A stretch of DNA of 64,000 nt from Trichothermofontia sp964536415 (GTDB lineage: Bacteria > Cyanobacteriota > Cyanobacteriia > B231), in the NCBI GenBank assembly GCA_964536415.1, contig CAZHXN010000001.1, positions 1 to 64,000 of the forward strand, given 5' to 3'. The notes beneath the pieces are model-generated. The model was not told where the DNA came from, ran no database searches, and was given only the letters and a program-made list of their open reading frames with translations. The position numbers and the translations under genes were made by a program. Positions within the stretch are counted from its first letter, which is position 1. Every line of letters starts with the position of its first letter. This document shows, piece by piece, positions 26,453 to 34,213 of this stretch.

Positions 26453-26680
26453 ATGCGACGGCCAGCCCTGACTCACTATCGAACCGACGATTATTCCCAG
26501 TCTGCCTATACATTTTCGCCTGAGCGGGAAAAACACTGTCAAGTGAGTTTACGCTACTATCGAGCCGGCGATCGCCTAACGGAAATTCACTTTGCTGACA
26601 TTCCAGAGATCATTAATATCCAGCGAATTGAGAATACTTTTCTATTTAATCCCTGCACGCAGGTACCTCCCCAAGCCTAA
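26453..26680 (+). CDS. Small hypothetical protein
   Basis: A 75-residue ORF with an AGGATAG sequence just before the ATG at 26453; another ATG at 26420 is in frame. The product (MRRPALTHYRTDDYSQSAYT...) is rich in Tyr and Arg, with no membrane segment. I do not recognise a family. It opens a group of four short co-directional ORFs (to 27888), the later ones separated by 24-34 bases or overlapping, which suggests one transcript. Confidence 0.4.
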   Translation: MRRPALTHYRTDDYSQSAYTFSPEREKHCQVSLRYYRAGDRLTEIHFADIPEIINIQRIENTFLFNPCTQVPPQA

Positions 26681-26704
26681 ATCGGTAGACAGGGTGGTAC
26701 ATCC

Positions 26705-27031
26705 TTGATCCTGCTGCTAGAGCAGGTTGCTTTAGATGTGGAACGGGAACGTAGCCGACAACCAAACCAGCACGTTGTCCTGACACTTACATTAGACCAT
26801 GCTGAAGTCGTCGGAGATCAACCGCGTTTAGATGAAGTTGGGATTGAGCGATTATTGACTGCGATCGCCACCATTATCGGCAATAACCAAGGTGCGATCG
26901 CGATTATTGGTCCAGGCGGTGAATTACAAGGCCAATTACGACGGCTTTTGTATAACGTTCCACAAGTCGAGATTTGTGGATTCGCCGCTATTGAAATGTG
27001 TGTCAATGAGGCGTTTTCAACTGTTCGCTAA
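26705..27031 (+). CDS. Hypothetical protein, alpha/beta character
   Basis: A 108-residue ORF with a probable TTG start behind AGGGTGG. The product alternates strands and helices: HVVLTLTLDHAEVV, IERLLTAIATIIGNN, GAIAIIGPGGELQGQLRRLLYNV, PQVEICGF. The order of hydrophobic strands and helices is compatible with a small alpha/beta domain. No known motif is recognised. It lies 24 bases after the preceding ORF and 34 before the next. Confidence 0.45.
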   Translation: MILLLEQVALDVERERSRQPNQHVVLTLTLDHAEVVGDQPRLDEVGIERLLTAIATIIGNNQGAIAIIGPGGELQGQLRRLLYNVPQVEICGFAAIEMCVNEAFSTVR

Positions 27032-27065
27032 GCCATATCCGTGTTTTTTACAGGAGAACAAAGCT

Positions 27066-27626
27066 ATGCGCCCACCTAAGCACGAAAAATACCCAGAGCC
27101 AAAGGAAGCAAATCCTTGGCACCATGAAGAAAAGTGGTTGGAGACGGAACCTACCCCACCTCTGGCCCAGTTAGCCTTTGAACGGGAGTTCTTTACAGAT
27201 GGCATTGAGCAGTTAGGAGCGCAGAAAGTGACAGCAGAACGCGATCTCTGGAATGCCTACGAGCAGGCAGTGAAGGCACTACCAGCCCAGTGTCCAATTC
27301 CAGAGCCAGATTTAACCGAGCACACGGCATTAGAGATTGTTCGTAAGCGGTGGCAGATAGCACAAGATCGTCTACGTTGGGTCGAGGAGAAAACTGCACT
27401 ACTGCGCCAGGAAACGGAACAGAAAGTCGAGCAACTGCGGAAGGATTACCAGGCAGCGACCGGTCTCTGGCAGACGGCATTAGGGCAGGTGGAGGAACGC
27501 TATAACCGGCTATACATCACCTGGGAACGGGGGGAGCAGCGCTGGCAAGCAGAAATACAAAACTTTAGTGTTGTTTTAGGGATTGATTATGGTACCGAAT
27601 GCTGCCTTGGCACCGACAAAGGCTAA
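27066..27626 (+). CDS. Hypothetical coiled-coil protein
   Basis: A 186-residue ORF with a good AGGAG site eight bases before ATG 27066. The start is hydrophilic (MRPPKHEKYPEPKEANPWHH); residues 45-165 are Glu/Gln/Arg-rich with heptad-like leucines and should form long helices or a coiled coil. No enzymatic motif is seen. The last dozen codons overlap the start of the ribbon-helix-helix gene (27589), pointing to translational coupling. Confidence 0.5.
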   Translation: MRPPKHEKYPEPKEANPWHHEEKWLETEPTPPLAQLAFEREFFTDGIEQLGAQKVTAERDLWNAYEQAVKALPAQCPIPEPDLTEHTALEIVRKRWQIAQDRLRWVEEKTALLRQETEQKVEQLRKDYQAATGLWQTALGQVEERYNRLYITWERGEQRWQAEIQNFSVVLGIDYGTECCLGTDKG

Positions 27627-27888
27627 GAAGGAAGAAGAAACCCGAATCCGCCTCAGTCTTGATGTCTCACCTAAGCTAAATGATCTTCTCACAGAAACGG
27701 CTCATAAGTTAGGGGGATCTAAAAGTGATGTGTTGAGGAAGGCAATCATCCTCATGAATATTGCCGTTGAAGCCCAAGAGGAAGGGAAGGTCCTGGGTAT
27801 TGCTTGGGTATTGCTGACGATGCTAATCAGCCAATCAGCAAGCAAATTGTGGGGCTATAACAGCCTTCATAAAACCGAAGCAATTTGA
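27589..27888 (+). pseudogene. Ribbon-helix-helix protein gene, frameshifted by an 11-bp tandem duplication
   Basis: The product starts MVPNAALAPTKAKKEEETRIRLSL and has the ribbon-helix-helix pattern: a strand (RIRLSLDV) and two helices (SPKLNDLLTETAHKLG; SKSDVLRKAIILMNIAVEAQ), as in DNA-binding antitoxin-like proteins. At 27794-27804 the sequence TGGGTATTGCT is repeated exactly at 27805-27815. Removing one copy restores LGIADDANQPISKQIVGL and a stop at 27858-27860, the sort of ending this family has; with both copies the last 25 residues are replaced and the frame runs to 27888. No toxin gene follows. The DNA-binding part is unaffected, so partial function is possible. Confidence 0.75.
27794..27815. 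repeat. Perfect 11-bp tandem duplication
   Basis: TGGGTATTGCT occurs twice without spacer. Because 11 is not a multiple of three, it shifts the reading frame of the host gene. Exactness suggests a recent slippage event, or an assembly artefact. Confidence 0.9.
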
Positions 27889-27993
27889 TGCTATTGAGTG
27901 TATGCAGACTCAGTATTCTCAGTATTATTCGCCGAGAAGCAAAAGCAGAGTAGCACTGTATCCGATAGCCTGCTCTGCTTTTGCTCTAAATGT

Positions 27994-28089
27994 TTACAGC
28001 CTTTGTCGCCTCAGTGAGGGGCAGGCAATTGGCTTGAGCCAATTGTTCATCAGGTGCTTCTGTCCTTCAGAGACTTGGAAAACGCTGTA
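27994..28089. repeat. MITE-like repeat, copy 1
   Basis: Ninety-six bases, with near-identical partner at 31232-31327 (a handful of substitutions, no gaps). It begins TTACAGC and ends GCTGTA(G), the right end matching the inverse of the left. A central perfect palindrome, AATTGGCTTGAGCCAATT, would form a hairpin. It contains no coding sequence. Terminal inverted repeats and multiple copies fit a miniature inverted-repeat transposable element. Confidence 0.75.
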
Positions 28090-28214
28090 GATTGTAGGCG
28101 AACTGGCCGCAAGTGAATACGAGATAACGAATTCCTTCCCCGTATCCCTGTCATGAAGCTGACATGACTTCTGATGGATAAACCTGGATATTGGGACCTT
28201 ATCATGCAGACTCG

Positions 28215-28260
28215 CGTGATAACACCTAGGCTTAGGGTATTATCACGAAATGGTGTTATC
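28215..28260. promoter_or_regulatory. Overlapping inverted repeats, possible operator
   Basis: CGTGATAA (28215-28222) is inverted as TTATCACG (28240-28247), and GATAACACC (28218-28226) is inverted as GGTGTTATC (28252-28260). The two alternative pairings share the left arm. This could be a binding site with several half-sites or a switchable RNA hairpin. Confidence 0.35.
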
Positions 28261-28415
28261 CATCACTGGATCATAATCATGCCAGACCAGCGATCGCTCA
28301 CCCCACCCGTCTACTACACATCTAGCGATCGAAAAGATCCCCCCGACGACCTCGCCCGCGAGACCCGCACCGTCTGCCAGCGCCTTATCTGGAACTAGAA
28401 ACCCCAGGATTAGGC

Positions 28416-29867
28416 TCAGGAGGGTTGCGTCACCGCCAAAGCTGCTTGCAAACGTGGCCCATCTGTTCTCCTCTGGTGCAGTAACAACCAGGATTGGGTC
28501 AAATCCGGCCCATGCACCGCCCCCGTCAACGCTGCCCGCAACGTCCGCATCACCATCCCCCGCTTCAGCCCCGTCGATTTCGTCACCTGCTTCAGCAATC
28601 CCGACACCGCCTCCGCATCCAAGGTCACCGTCTCCAGCGCCGCCAAAATCGCCGTCAGCACCGCCTGGGCACCGTCCTGCTGTAACTGCGCTTGCGCCTC
28701 CCCATCCAGCGTCACCGTTTCACTAAAGAAAAATTGACTCATGGCCACCGCCTCATCCAAGCGGCTCAGGCTCGGTCCCAGCAACGCCGCCAGTCCTTCC
28801 AACCAGGCCCGATCGCCCACTGGGTCAAACTCATACCCCGCCCCCTGCCAATAGGGGATCAGCAAATCCGTTAACTCAGGGATCGGTAAATCATGGAGAT
28901 ATTGCCCATTCAACCAATTGAGCTTATCCCAGTCAAATTTCGCCCCGGCCCGGTTGACGCGATCGAACCCAAACACTGCTGCTGCCTCCGCCAACGTAAA
29001 CCGTTCCTGGGTTGAGTCCGGCGGCGACCAACCCAATAGGGTCATGTAGTTCACTAAGGCTTGGGGCAGGTAACCCATTTCCCGGAAGTCAGAAATTGAC
29101 GTGACCCCATCTCGTTTTGAGAGCTTTTGGCCCGCTTGGTTCAAGATTAACGGCGTATGGCCAAACTGGGGTACGGCAGCCCCTAGCGCCTCATAGAGCA
29201 GAATTTGTTTTGCCGTATTAGCAATGTGATCCTCGCCGCGAATGATGTGGGTCATGCCCATATCAATATCATCGACAACCACGACAAAGTTATAGAGCGG
29301 CTGCCCAATTGCCCCCACCGGGGCACGACGGGCAATCACCATATCGCCGCCTAAATCACTTCCCTGCCAGGTCACCGGCCCCCGCACCAGGTCTGTCCAG
29401 CTAATTGTGCGATCGTCGTCAATCTTGAACCGCACGACCGGTTGCCGTCCTTCTGCCACAAATGCTGCCTGCTCTTCCGGCGTTAGATGGCGATGGCGGT
29501 TGTCATAGCGCGGCGCTTCCCCCCGTGCCTTTTGGGCCGATCGCATCGCCTCCAGTTCATCTTCGGTGCAATAGCAGTAGTAGGCTAACCCTTTATCCAG
29601 CAAGGTCCGCACGGCCTGTTCGTAGAGAGCTAGCCGTTGCGACTGGAAGAAGGGACCCTCATCCCAGGTCAATCCCAACCAGGTGAGGCCATCGAGGATA
29701 TTTTGGGTGAATTCAGGCCGCGATCGTTCCAGGTCCGTATCCTCAATGCGTAGGATAAACTGACCCCCGTGGTGGCGGGCAAACAGCCAATTGAAGACGG
29801 CAGTCCGGGCGGTGCCGATGTGGAGGTTGCCAGTGGGGCTAGGGGCGATACGAACGCGAACAGTCAC
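28416..29867 (-). CDS. gltX: Glutamyl-tRNA synthetase
   Basis: Charges tRNA-Glu with glutamate; in cyanobacteria this aminoacyl-tRNA is also the precursor of all tetrapyrroles through GluTR, and the enzyme usually also mischarges tRNA-Gln for amidation. The 483-residue class I enzyme starts at GTG 29867 with TVRVRIAPSPTGNLHIGTA, giving the HIGH motif HIGT; the KMSKS equivalent is KLSKRDG (near residue 250). A second GTG two codons upstream is possible. Its substrate tRNA-Glu is encoded at 42680 and the porphyrin gene hemB at 31567, all unlinked transcriptionally. Confidence 0.97.
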   Translation of the reverse strand: MTVRVRIAPSPTGNLHIGTARTAVFNWLFARHHGGQFILRIEDTDLERSRPEFTQNILDGLTWLGLTWDEGPFFQSQRLALYEQAVRTLLDKGLAYYCYCTEDELEAMRSAQKARGEAPRYDNRHRHLTPEEQAAFVAEGRQPVVRFKIDDDRTISWTDLVRGPVTWQGSDLGGDMVIARRAPVGAIGQPLYNFVVVVDDIDMGMTHIIRGEDHIANTAKQILLYEALGAAVPQFGHTPLILNQAGQKLSKRDGVTSISDFREMGYLPQALVNYMTLLGWSPPDSTQERFTLAEAAAVFGFDRVNRAGAKFDWDKLNWLNGQYLHDLPIPELTDLLIPYWQGAGYEFDPVGDRAWLEGLAALLGPSLSRLDEAVAMSQFFFSETVTLDGEAQAQLQQDGAQAVLTAILAALETVTLDAEAVSGLLKQVTKSTGLKRGMVMRTLRAALTGAVHGPDLTQSWLLLHQRRTDGPRLQAALAVTQPS

Positions 29868-29923
29868 AAGCACAGGGAATTAAAAACAGCATCCCCCATG
29901 CTAGCAAGATTCGGTTCCTGTCT

Positions 29924-29995
29924 TGGTGTCTTGGCGTCTTTGGGTTTTCACCCCGAAGGCACGAAGGACACGAAGGGGCACGAAGGGTTAGGGGG
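29924..29995. repeat. Short tandem repeat track (CACGAAGG units)
   Basis: Contains GTCTTGGTGTCTTGGCGTCTT, followed by three imperfect units of a CACGAAGGG/CACGAAGGA nonamer at about 29957-29986. Such tracks occur widely in cyanobacterial spacers. The last few bases encode the end of the ABC permease. Confidence 0.6.
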
Positions 29996-31007
29996 TCGAG
30001 CGGTGGCGTTGGTCCCAGCCACGACCGAGGAGGACCAGGAGAACAATGGCACCTTGGATGACGCCGGCCAGGGAAGATTCGAGTTGGAGGGCAAGGGGGA
30101 GTTGCAGGCTGCCAATGTTGAGGGCGCTAAAGAAAAAGGCGATCGGTAAAATCCACAAAACGCTCGATCCCGTGAGCAGAACAATCAATAGGGCGAGAAA
30201 TCCGAGGCCACTGGAAATATTGGGAATCAAACGATGGAACACGGCTGTCACCTGGAGTGCCCCCGCCAACCCCGCCAGTGCCCCACAAAGCACAAAGGCA
30301 CTGAGTAATTGCGTTGTGGCTGGAATCCCCAAAATCGAGGCCGCCCGGAGGTTTTGCCCCACGGCTCGCAGGCGTAACCCCAGGTAGGTACTGCGCGTGA
30401 CCAGCCAGGTTGCGATCAATGCCAATCCCCCCAGCATCAACGCCACGGGACTCGCTTCCGTCTTGCCGATCGTCCCTAGCCACAGGGAGGGTTCAAATAG
30501 TTCCGTCCCGCTCATTGATGCCACCCCCGGTCGCTTCCAAGGACCAAAGATCAGATACAGGACTAACCCCTGGGCGACAAAATTCAACCCTAACCCGGCG
30601 AAAATTTCATTGACCTTGCCAAACACATTCAACCAGCCGGTAAACAGCCCCCAAAGGGCACCCCCGATCGCGCCGCCAAGTATACCCAGAAACAAGACTA
30701 AACTGGCGGGAAGGGCCGGGGCCAAAAGTTGAAGTATCCCCGTAGTGGCGATCGCGCCCATCATCATCTGCCCCTCAATGCCCAGGTTATACAAGCCTGC
30801 CGTGAAGGTAAACACCAAACCACTGGCACAGAGCAGCAGGGGAGCCAGGGTGGCCAGTACCCGCGCCAACTGATCCGGGGTCCCAAACGCCCCCCGCACG
30901 AGGCTTAGCCCGACCTGCCACGGTGAAGCCCCCAGCAGTAAGATACTCAGGGTAATCAAGCCGACGGCCCCCAGCAGCCCGATAAGGCGATACAGAAGAC
31001 AATCCAT
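29988..31007 (-). CDS. ABC transporter permease, nucleoside/BMP type
   Basis: A 339-residue branched-chain/ribose-type permease, closest in motif to the nucleoside transporters paired with BMP-family lipoproteins. It has about nine membrane segments; the signature FTAGLYNLGIEGQMMMGAIA (about 70-89) and the later FGKVNEIFAGLGLNFVAQG and LRLRAVGQNLRAASILGI are typical. The ATG at 31007 was chosen over an upstream in-frame start at 31049 because the protein then begins directly before the first membrane segment. No ATPase or second permease adjoins it on either side. The C-terminal residues are encoded within a short repeat track. Confidence 0.88.
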   Translation of the reverse strand: MDCLLYRLIGLLGAVGLITLSILLLGASPWQVGLSLVRGAFGTPDQLARVLATLAPLLLCASGLVFTFTAGLYNLGIEGQMMMGAIATTGILQLLAPALPASLVLFLGILGGAIGGALWGLFTGWLNVFGKVNEIFAGLGLNFVAQGLVLYLIFGPWKRPGVASMSGTELFEPSLWLGTIGKTEASPVALMLGGLALIATWLVTRSTYLGLRLRAVGQNLRAASILGIPATTQLLSAFVLCGALAGLAGALQVTAVFHRLIPNISSGLGFLALLIVLLTGSSVLWILPIAFFFSALNIGSLQLPLALQLESSLAGVIQGAIVLLVLLGRGWDQRHRSTP

Positions 31008-31566
31008 TGCACAATTCAGCAGATTTCTGCAACTCGGTGAAGACAGCACTGCTACTGTACCCCGCCTAGCTTGAGGCAGAATGCCATCAACATTACCAGC
31101 ACATAATTACCAGCGCATACAGGAGAACTCGCCGGAAAGCTGACAGACGGTTAGACAGGATCTTCATTGAGATTTGGATATTTTAGACATGTCAATCTCA
31201 CCACATTTCCCTATTGTGACAGCAGGCAGTCTTACAGCCTGTGTCGCCTCAGTGAAGGGCAGGCAATTGGCTTGAGCCAATTGTTCATCAGGTGCTTCTG
31301 GCCTTCAGAGACTTGGGAAACGCTGTAAAATTCACGTTCACTACTGACAGCAACCGCACTGACGGATGGATAGCAACCCATCCAGGGCTAGCCCCCCGTA
31401 ACCATGAGTCATCGTTGAGTTTCTTAATAAAACGCAATATTTTTTAGGGGCAACAAGCTTGATAGGATCAAGGACAGTGCCACTGATGGTGCCTGCATAG
31501 CCGTCGCAAGCATGGCTGTCGATCGCGGTTTCATCCTTATTTCGAGCAATTTTCACCGATACCACC
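31008..31566. other. Divergent intergenic region with MITE-like copy
   Basis: This 559-base region separates the ABC permease and hemB, which diverge. The 96-bp repeat occupies 31232-31327. The remainder, including an AT-rich stretch at about 31418-31445, presumably carries the hemB promoter. No ORF with coding character is visible. Confidence 0.5.
31232..31327. repeat. MITE-like repeat, copy 2
   Basis: Ninety-six bases with perfect 7-bp terminal inverted repeats, TTACAGC and GCTGTAA, and the same central AATTGGCTTGAGCCAATT palindrome as the copy at 27994-28089. It differs from that copy at only a few positions (for example TGTGTCG against TTTGTCG). Confidence 0.8.
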
Positions 31567-32550
31567 ATGTTCCCCATTCACCGCCCCCGTCGTCTGCGTT
31601 CAACCACAACCCTGCGCCGCATGGTTCAGGAAACCACCCTGACCGTTAACGACCTCATCTACCCCCTGTTTGCGGTACCCGGTGAGGGCGTGGCCCAGGA
31701 AGTCAAGTCGATGCCGGGGGTCTACCAGTTATCGGTAGACAAGATTGTTGAAGAAGCCAGGGAAGTTAAGGATTTAGGCATCCCGGCGATTATTCTCTTC
31801 GGCATTCCTGAAACGAAGGATACCAATGCCACCGGCGCATGGCACGACTGTGGCATTGTCCAGAAAGCAGCGACGGCAGTGAAGGAAGCAGTTTCCGACC
31901 TGGTGATTATTGCCGATACTTGTCTGTGCGAGTACACCCCTCATGGCCATTGTGGCTATCTCGAAGTCGGTGATCTCACGGGCCGGGTGCTGAATGATCC
32001 AACGTTGGAGTTGCTGAAGAAAACGGCAGTATCCCAGGCGAAGGCCGGGGCCGATATTATTGCGCCGTCGGGGATGATGGATGGCTTTGTCCAGGCGATT
32101 CGATCGGGTCTGGATGAGGCGGGCTTCCAGGACACCCCGATTTTGTCCTATGCTGCTAAGTATGCCTCCGCTTACTATGGTCCCTTCCGCGATGCTGCTG
32201 ACTCTGCACCTCAGTTTGGCGATCGTCGCACCTACCAGATGGACCCTGGTAATGCCCGCGAAGCCCTGAAGGAAGTGGCGCTGGATGTTCAGGAAGGGGC
32301 GGATATGGTCATGGTCAAACCGGCGTTGGCTTATATGGACATCATCTGGCGGATTAAGGAAATGACGCAACTGCCCGTGGCCGCCTATAACGTCTCCGGG
32401 GAATATTCAATGGTGAAAGCTGCCGCCCTGAATGGTTGGATTGATGAGCAGCGGGTTACCCTGGAAACGCTAACGGGCTTTAAACGCGCTGGGGCTGATC
32501 TGATCCTGACCTACCACGCCAAGGACGCCGCCCGCTGGTTGCAGGCATAG
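31567..32550 (+). CDS. hemB: Porphobilinogen synthase (5-aminolevulinate dehydratase)
   Basis: Condenses two 5-aminolevulinate molecules into porphobilinogen, feeding heme, chlorophyll and bilins. The 327-residue product carries the metal-site stretch DTCLCEYTPHGHCG, with three cysteines as in zinc-dependent enzymes rather than the aspartates of plant magnesium-type enzymes. The two active-site lysines appear in SYAAKYASAYYGPFRDA and MVMVKPALAY. The start at ATG 31567 gives MFPIHRPRRLR. The stop is 22 bases from the ccs1 stop on the opposite strand, so the two converge. Confidence 0.97.
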   Translation: MFPIHRPRRLRSTTTLRRMVQETTLTVNDLIYPLFAVPGEGVAQEVKSMPGVYQLSVDKIVEEAREVKDLGIPAIILFGIPETKDTNATGAWHDCGIVQKAATAVKEAVSDLVIIADTCLCEYTPHGHCGYLEVGDLTGRVLNDPTLELLKKTAVSQAKAGADIIAPSGMMDGFVQAIRSGLDEAGFQDTPILSYAAKYASAYYGPFRDAADSAPQFGDRRTYQMDPGNAREALKEVALDVQEGADMVMVKPALAYMDIIWRIKEMTQLPVAAYNVSGEYSMVKAAALNGWIDEQRVTLETLTGFKRAGADLILTYHAKDAARWLQA

Positions 32551-32571
32551 AGAGCCAACGCCAGGAGCATG

Positions 32572-33927
32572 TTACTGACTTAACTGGGCGATCGTGGCCA
32601 GCAATTCCCGTTCAAAGGCTACCTGGGCACGGTTCGTCCGTCCTCCCAAGTACAAGCGATCGCCCTGCTGTAACGCCCAGACTTGGGAATGGGACACATA
32701 GCTCATCACCACCCCCAGCATAAGCAGCCCAAACCCGGCATACACCAGGGGAATTCCGGGATCGGCCTTGATTTGCAGCCCAGTACTGCCCAACAGATCC
32801 ACAACTGCCAGGGTGATGCCCTCCACCTGAGTAGACATCCCTGTGCGCACGGTTGACACTAACTTGCCTTGGGAGTCATACACCAGCACCATCCCCTGCA
32901 AATCCTTGGCGATGAGAGAAATCCCCGCGCTCAGGTCTGGTTTAATCGGCACCCACGTCCCCCAAAGGCGACCCTGCCCCCCCGTATCGAGCGGAGCCAT
33001 TGGTAACTGGAGGGTGGGGCTATTATTAACGCGAACCTGCACCGCTGCGATCGCCCAATCGGCCTGGTACAGCGTCACGCCACGATAGCGCAGGGGGTGA
33101 TTGACATGGATCGTTTCCCGTTTGACCTCCTGCTGGTGTTCATCCAGGACTGAGAGATCCGAGTAAAACTGATCGATCGTGCCATCGGGCGTGTAATCAA
33201 TCCAAAAGCGGTTGACATGGACCGACCAATCCTGGGGAATCCGGGCGGCTGACCACGGTCCCGCGTTGAGGATGTTGTGAATTTGGAAGGTTTCCCCCGT
33301 CGGTACCATTTCCTGGGCCATAAACCCGGTCATCGCTCCTAAAATTGACCCGGCCAAAATGAGTAGCATACTGGCATGAACAACGATCGGGCCAATGCGC
33401 CCCACAATCCCCTTACGGGCATACAGGGTATTGTCTGCCATGAACACTCGATATCGCTGTGATTGCAGCAGTGGCGCTAACTGGTTGAGGTTGGCGGGGG
33501 CGACTTCTGTACTGAGGGCTAATTTCTCAAACTGACGCGGTTGTTGATAAAACTGCCAGTGGCGGGCAGCCTTAAGAGCGGGAAATTGGCGGGTGAAGGT
33601 ACAGGCGATCAGGCTGGCTCCAAACCCGATCAGCAGGCTCAGGAACCACCACGTCCGGTACACGTGATCAAGGCCGATCGCCAGAATCAATTTCCCGCTC
33701 AGAAACCCAAAAAGGGCCGGTTTTTCTGGATAATTCGCCGTATAAAAGGCTGCCGATTGTCCCTGCTCGATCACCGTCCCCGATATGCTGAACAGGGCAA
33801 TGACCAACAACAGGACGATCGCGAGGCGCAAATCTGCCAGGAGTGGTAAGAACTCTTGCTGCCAAAACCGTTGCAACGGCGCAAACAGAGTGGTCAGCTT
33901 GGGGGGGAAGCAGTCTTTAGCAGTCAT
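32572..33927 (-). CDS. ccs1: Cytochrome c biogenesis protein Ccs1 (ResB/CcsB)
   Basis: Part of the system II heme-delivery and ligation complex that, with CcsA, attaches heme to apocytochromes c in the thylakoid lumen. The 451-residue product has three N-terminal membrane helices (about 35-55, 85-110, 185-207), a large lumenal domain (about 210-400) and a final helix (about 405-425) ending in MSYVSHSQVWALQ, as in cyanobacterial Ccs1. FSISGTVIEQGQS and YRTWWFLSLL are conserved stretches. It reads in the same direction as ccdA, 286 bases upstream; a repeat element now separates them. Confidence 0.93.
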   Translation of the reverse strand: MTAKDCFPPKLTTLFAPLQRFWQQEFLPLLADLRLAIVLLLVIALFSISGTVIEQGQSAAFYTANYPEKPALFGFLSGKLILAIGLDHVYRTWWFLSLLIGFGASLIACTFTRQFPALKAARHWQFYQQPRQFEKLALSTEVAPANLNQLAPLLQSQRYRVFMADNTLYARKGIVGRIGPIVVHASMLLILAGSILGAMTGFMAQEMVPTGETFQIHNILNAGPWSAARIPQDWSVHVNRFWIDYTPDGTIDQFYSDLSVLDEHQQEVKRETIHVNHPLRYRGVTLYQADWAIAAVQVRVNNSPTLQLPMAPLDTGGQGRLWGTWVPIKPDLSAGISLIAKDLQGMVLVYDSQGKLVSTVRTGMSTQVEGITLAVVDLLGSTGLQIKADPGIPLVYAGFGLLMLGVVMSYVSHSQVWALQQGDRLYLGGRTNRAQVAFERELLATIAQLSQ

Positions 33928-34213
33928 GGCAATGGGCGTGCGATCGCGATCGGTAGTAACTGGGCGGTGATCCTAATACGGTGATCCTAACGGGTATTGG
34001 GGACAAGGTATAGCCATTGCAATTTAGGCTAAAACATCGCCCTCACCCCCAGCCCCTCTCCCAGAGCGGGAGAGGGGAGTGAAAAACTGTAGCGTTCTTA
34101 TTTGGATTGACTATAGTTAACCAGCCAGGCACCCAGACACCGAGGTTAACAACTATCCAGGTTGTTCCTGAGGGCTAGGCGTTCTGTTGGTTGGTCATTA
34201 CAAAATCAAAAAT
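33928..34213. other. Spacer between ccdA and ccs1, with repeats
   Basis: The 286 bases hold the repeat at 34009-34115 and a tandem direct repeat, CGGTGATCCTAA, at 33965-33976 and 33979-33990. These lie immediately upstream of ccs1. No gene is present. Confidence 0.55.
34009..34115. repeat. Hairpin repeat element, family 2, copy 1
   Basis: Starts TATAGCCATTGCAATTTAGG and ends TTTGGATTGACTATAG, so the ends are imperfect inverted copies. Inside is CCCTCACCCCC followed by a CCCTCTCCC/GGGAGAGGG hairpin. A second copy of the left half and hairpin is at 41331. It separates ccdA from ccs1, which are both on the minus strand. Confidence 0.65.

Larger units (their letters stand above)
27889..28415. 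other. Intergenic region with MITE-like copy and nested palindromes
   Basis: Holds the 96-bp repeat at 27994-28089 and an unusual inverted-repeat group at 28215-28260. A 39-codon frame (28279-28398, MPDQRSLTPPVYYTSSDRKD...) ends in TAG with no clear ribosome-binding site; it may be a small gene or a leftover fragment. There is no other coding evidence. Confidence 0.5.

Noticed and set aside
28279..28398. 39-codon ORF before gltX
   Set aside because: No ribosome-binding site and no recognised motif; kept as a remark on the spacer rather than a gene.
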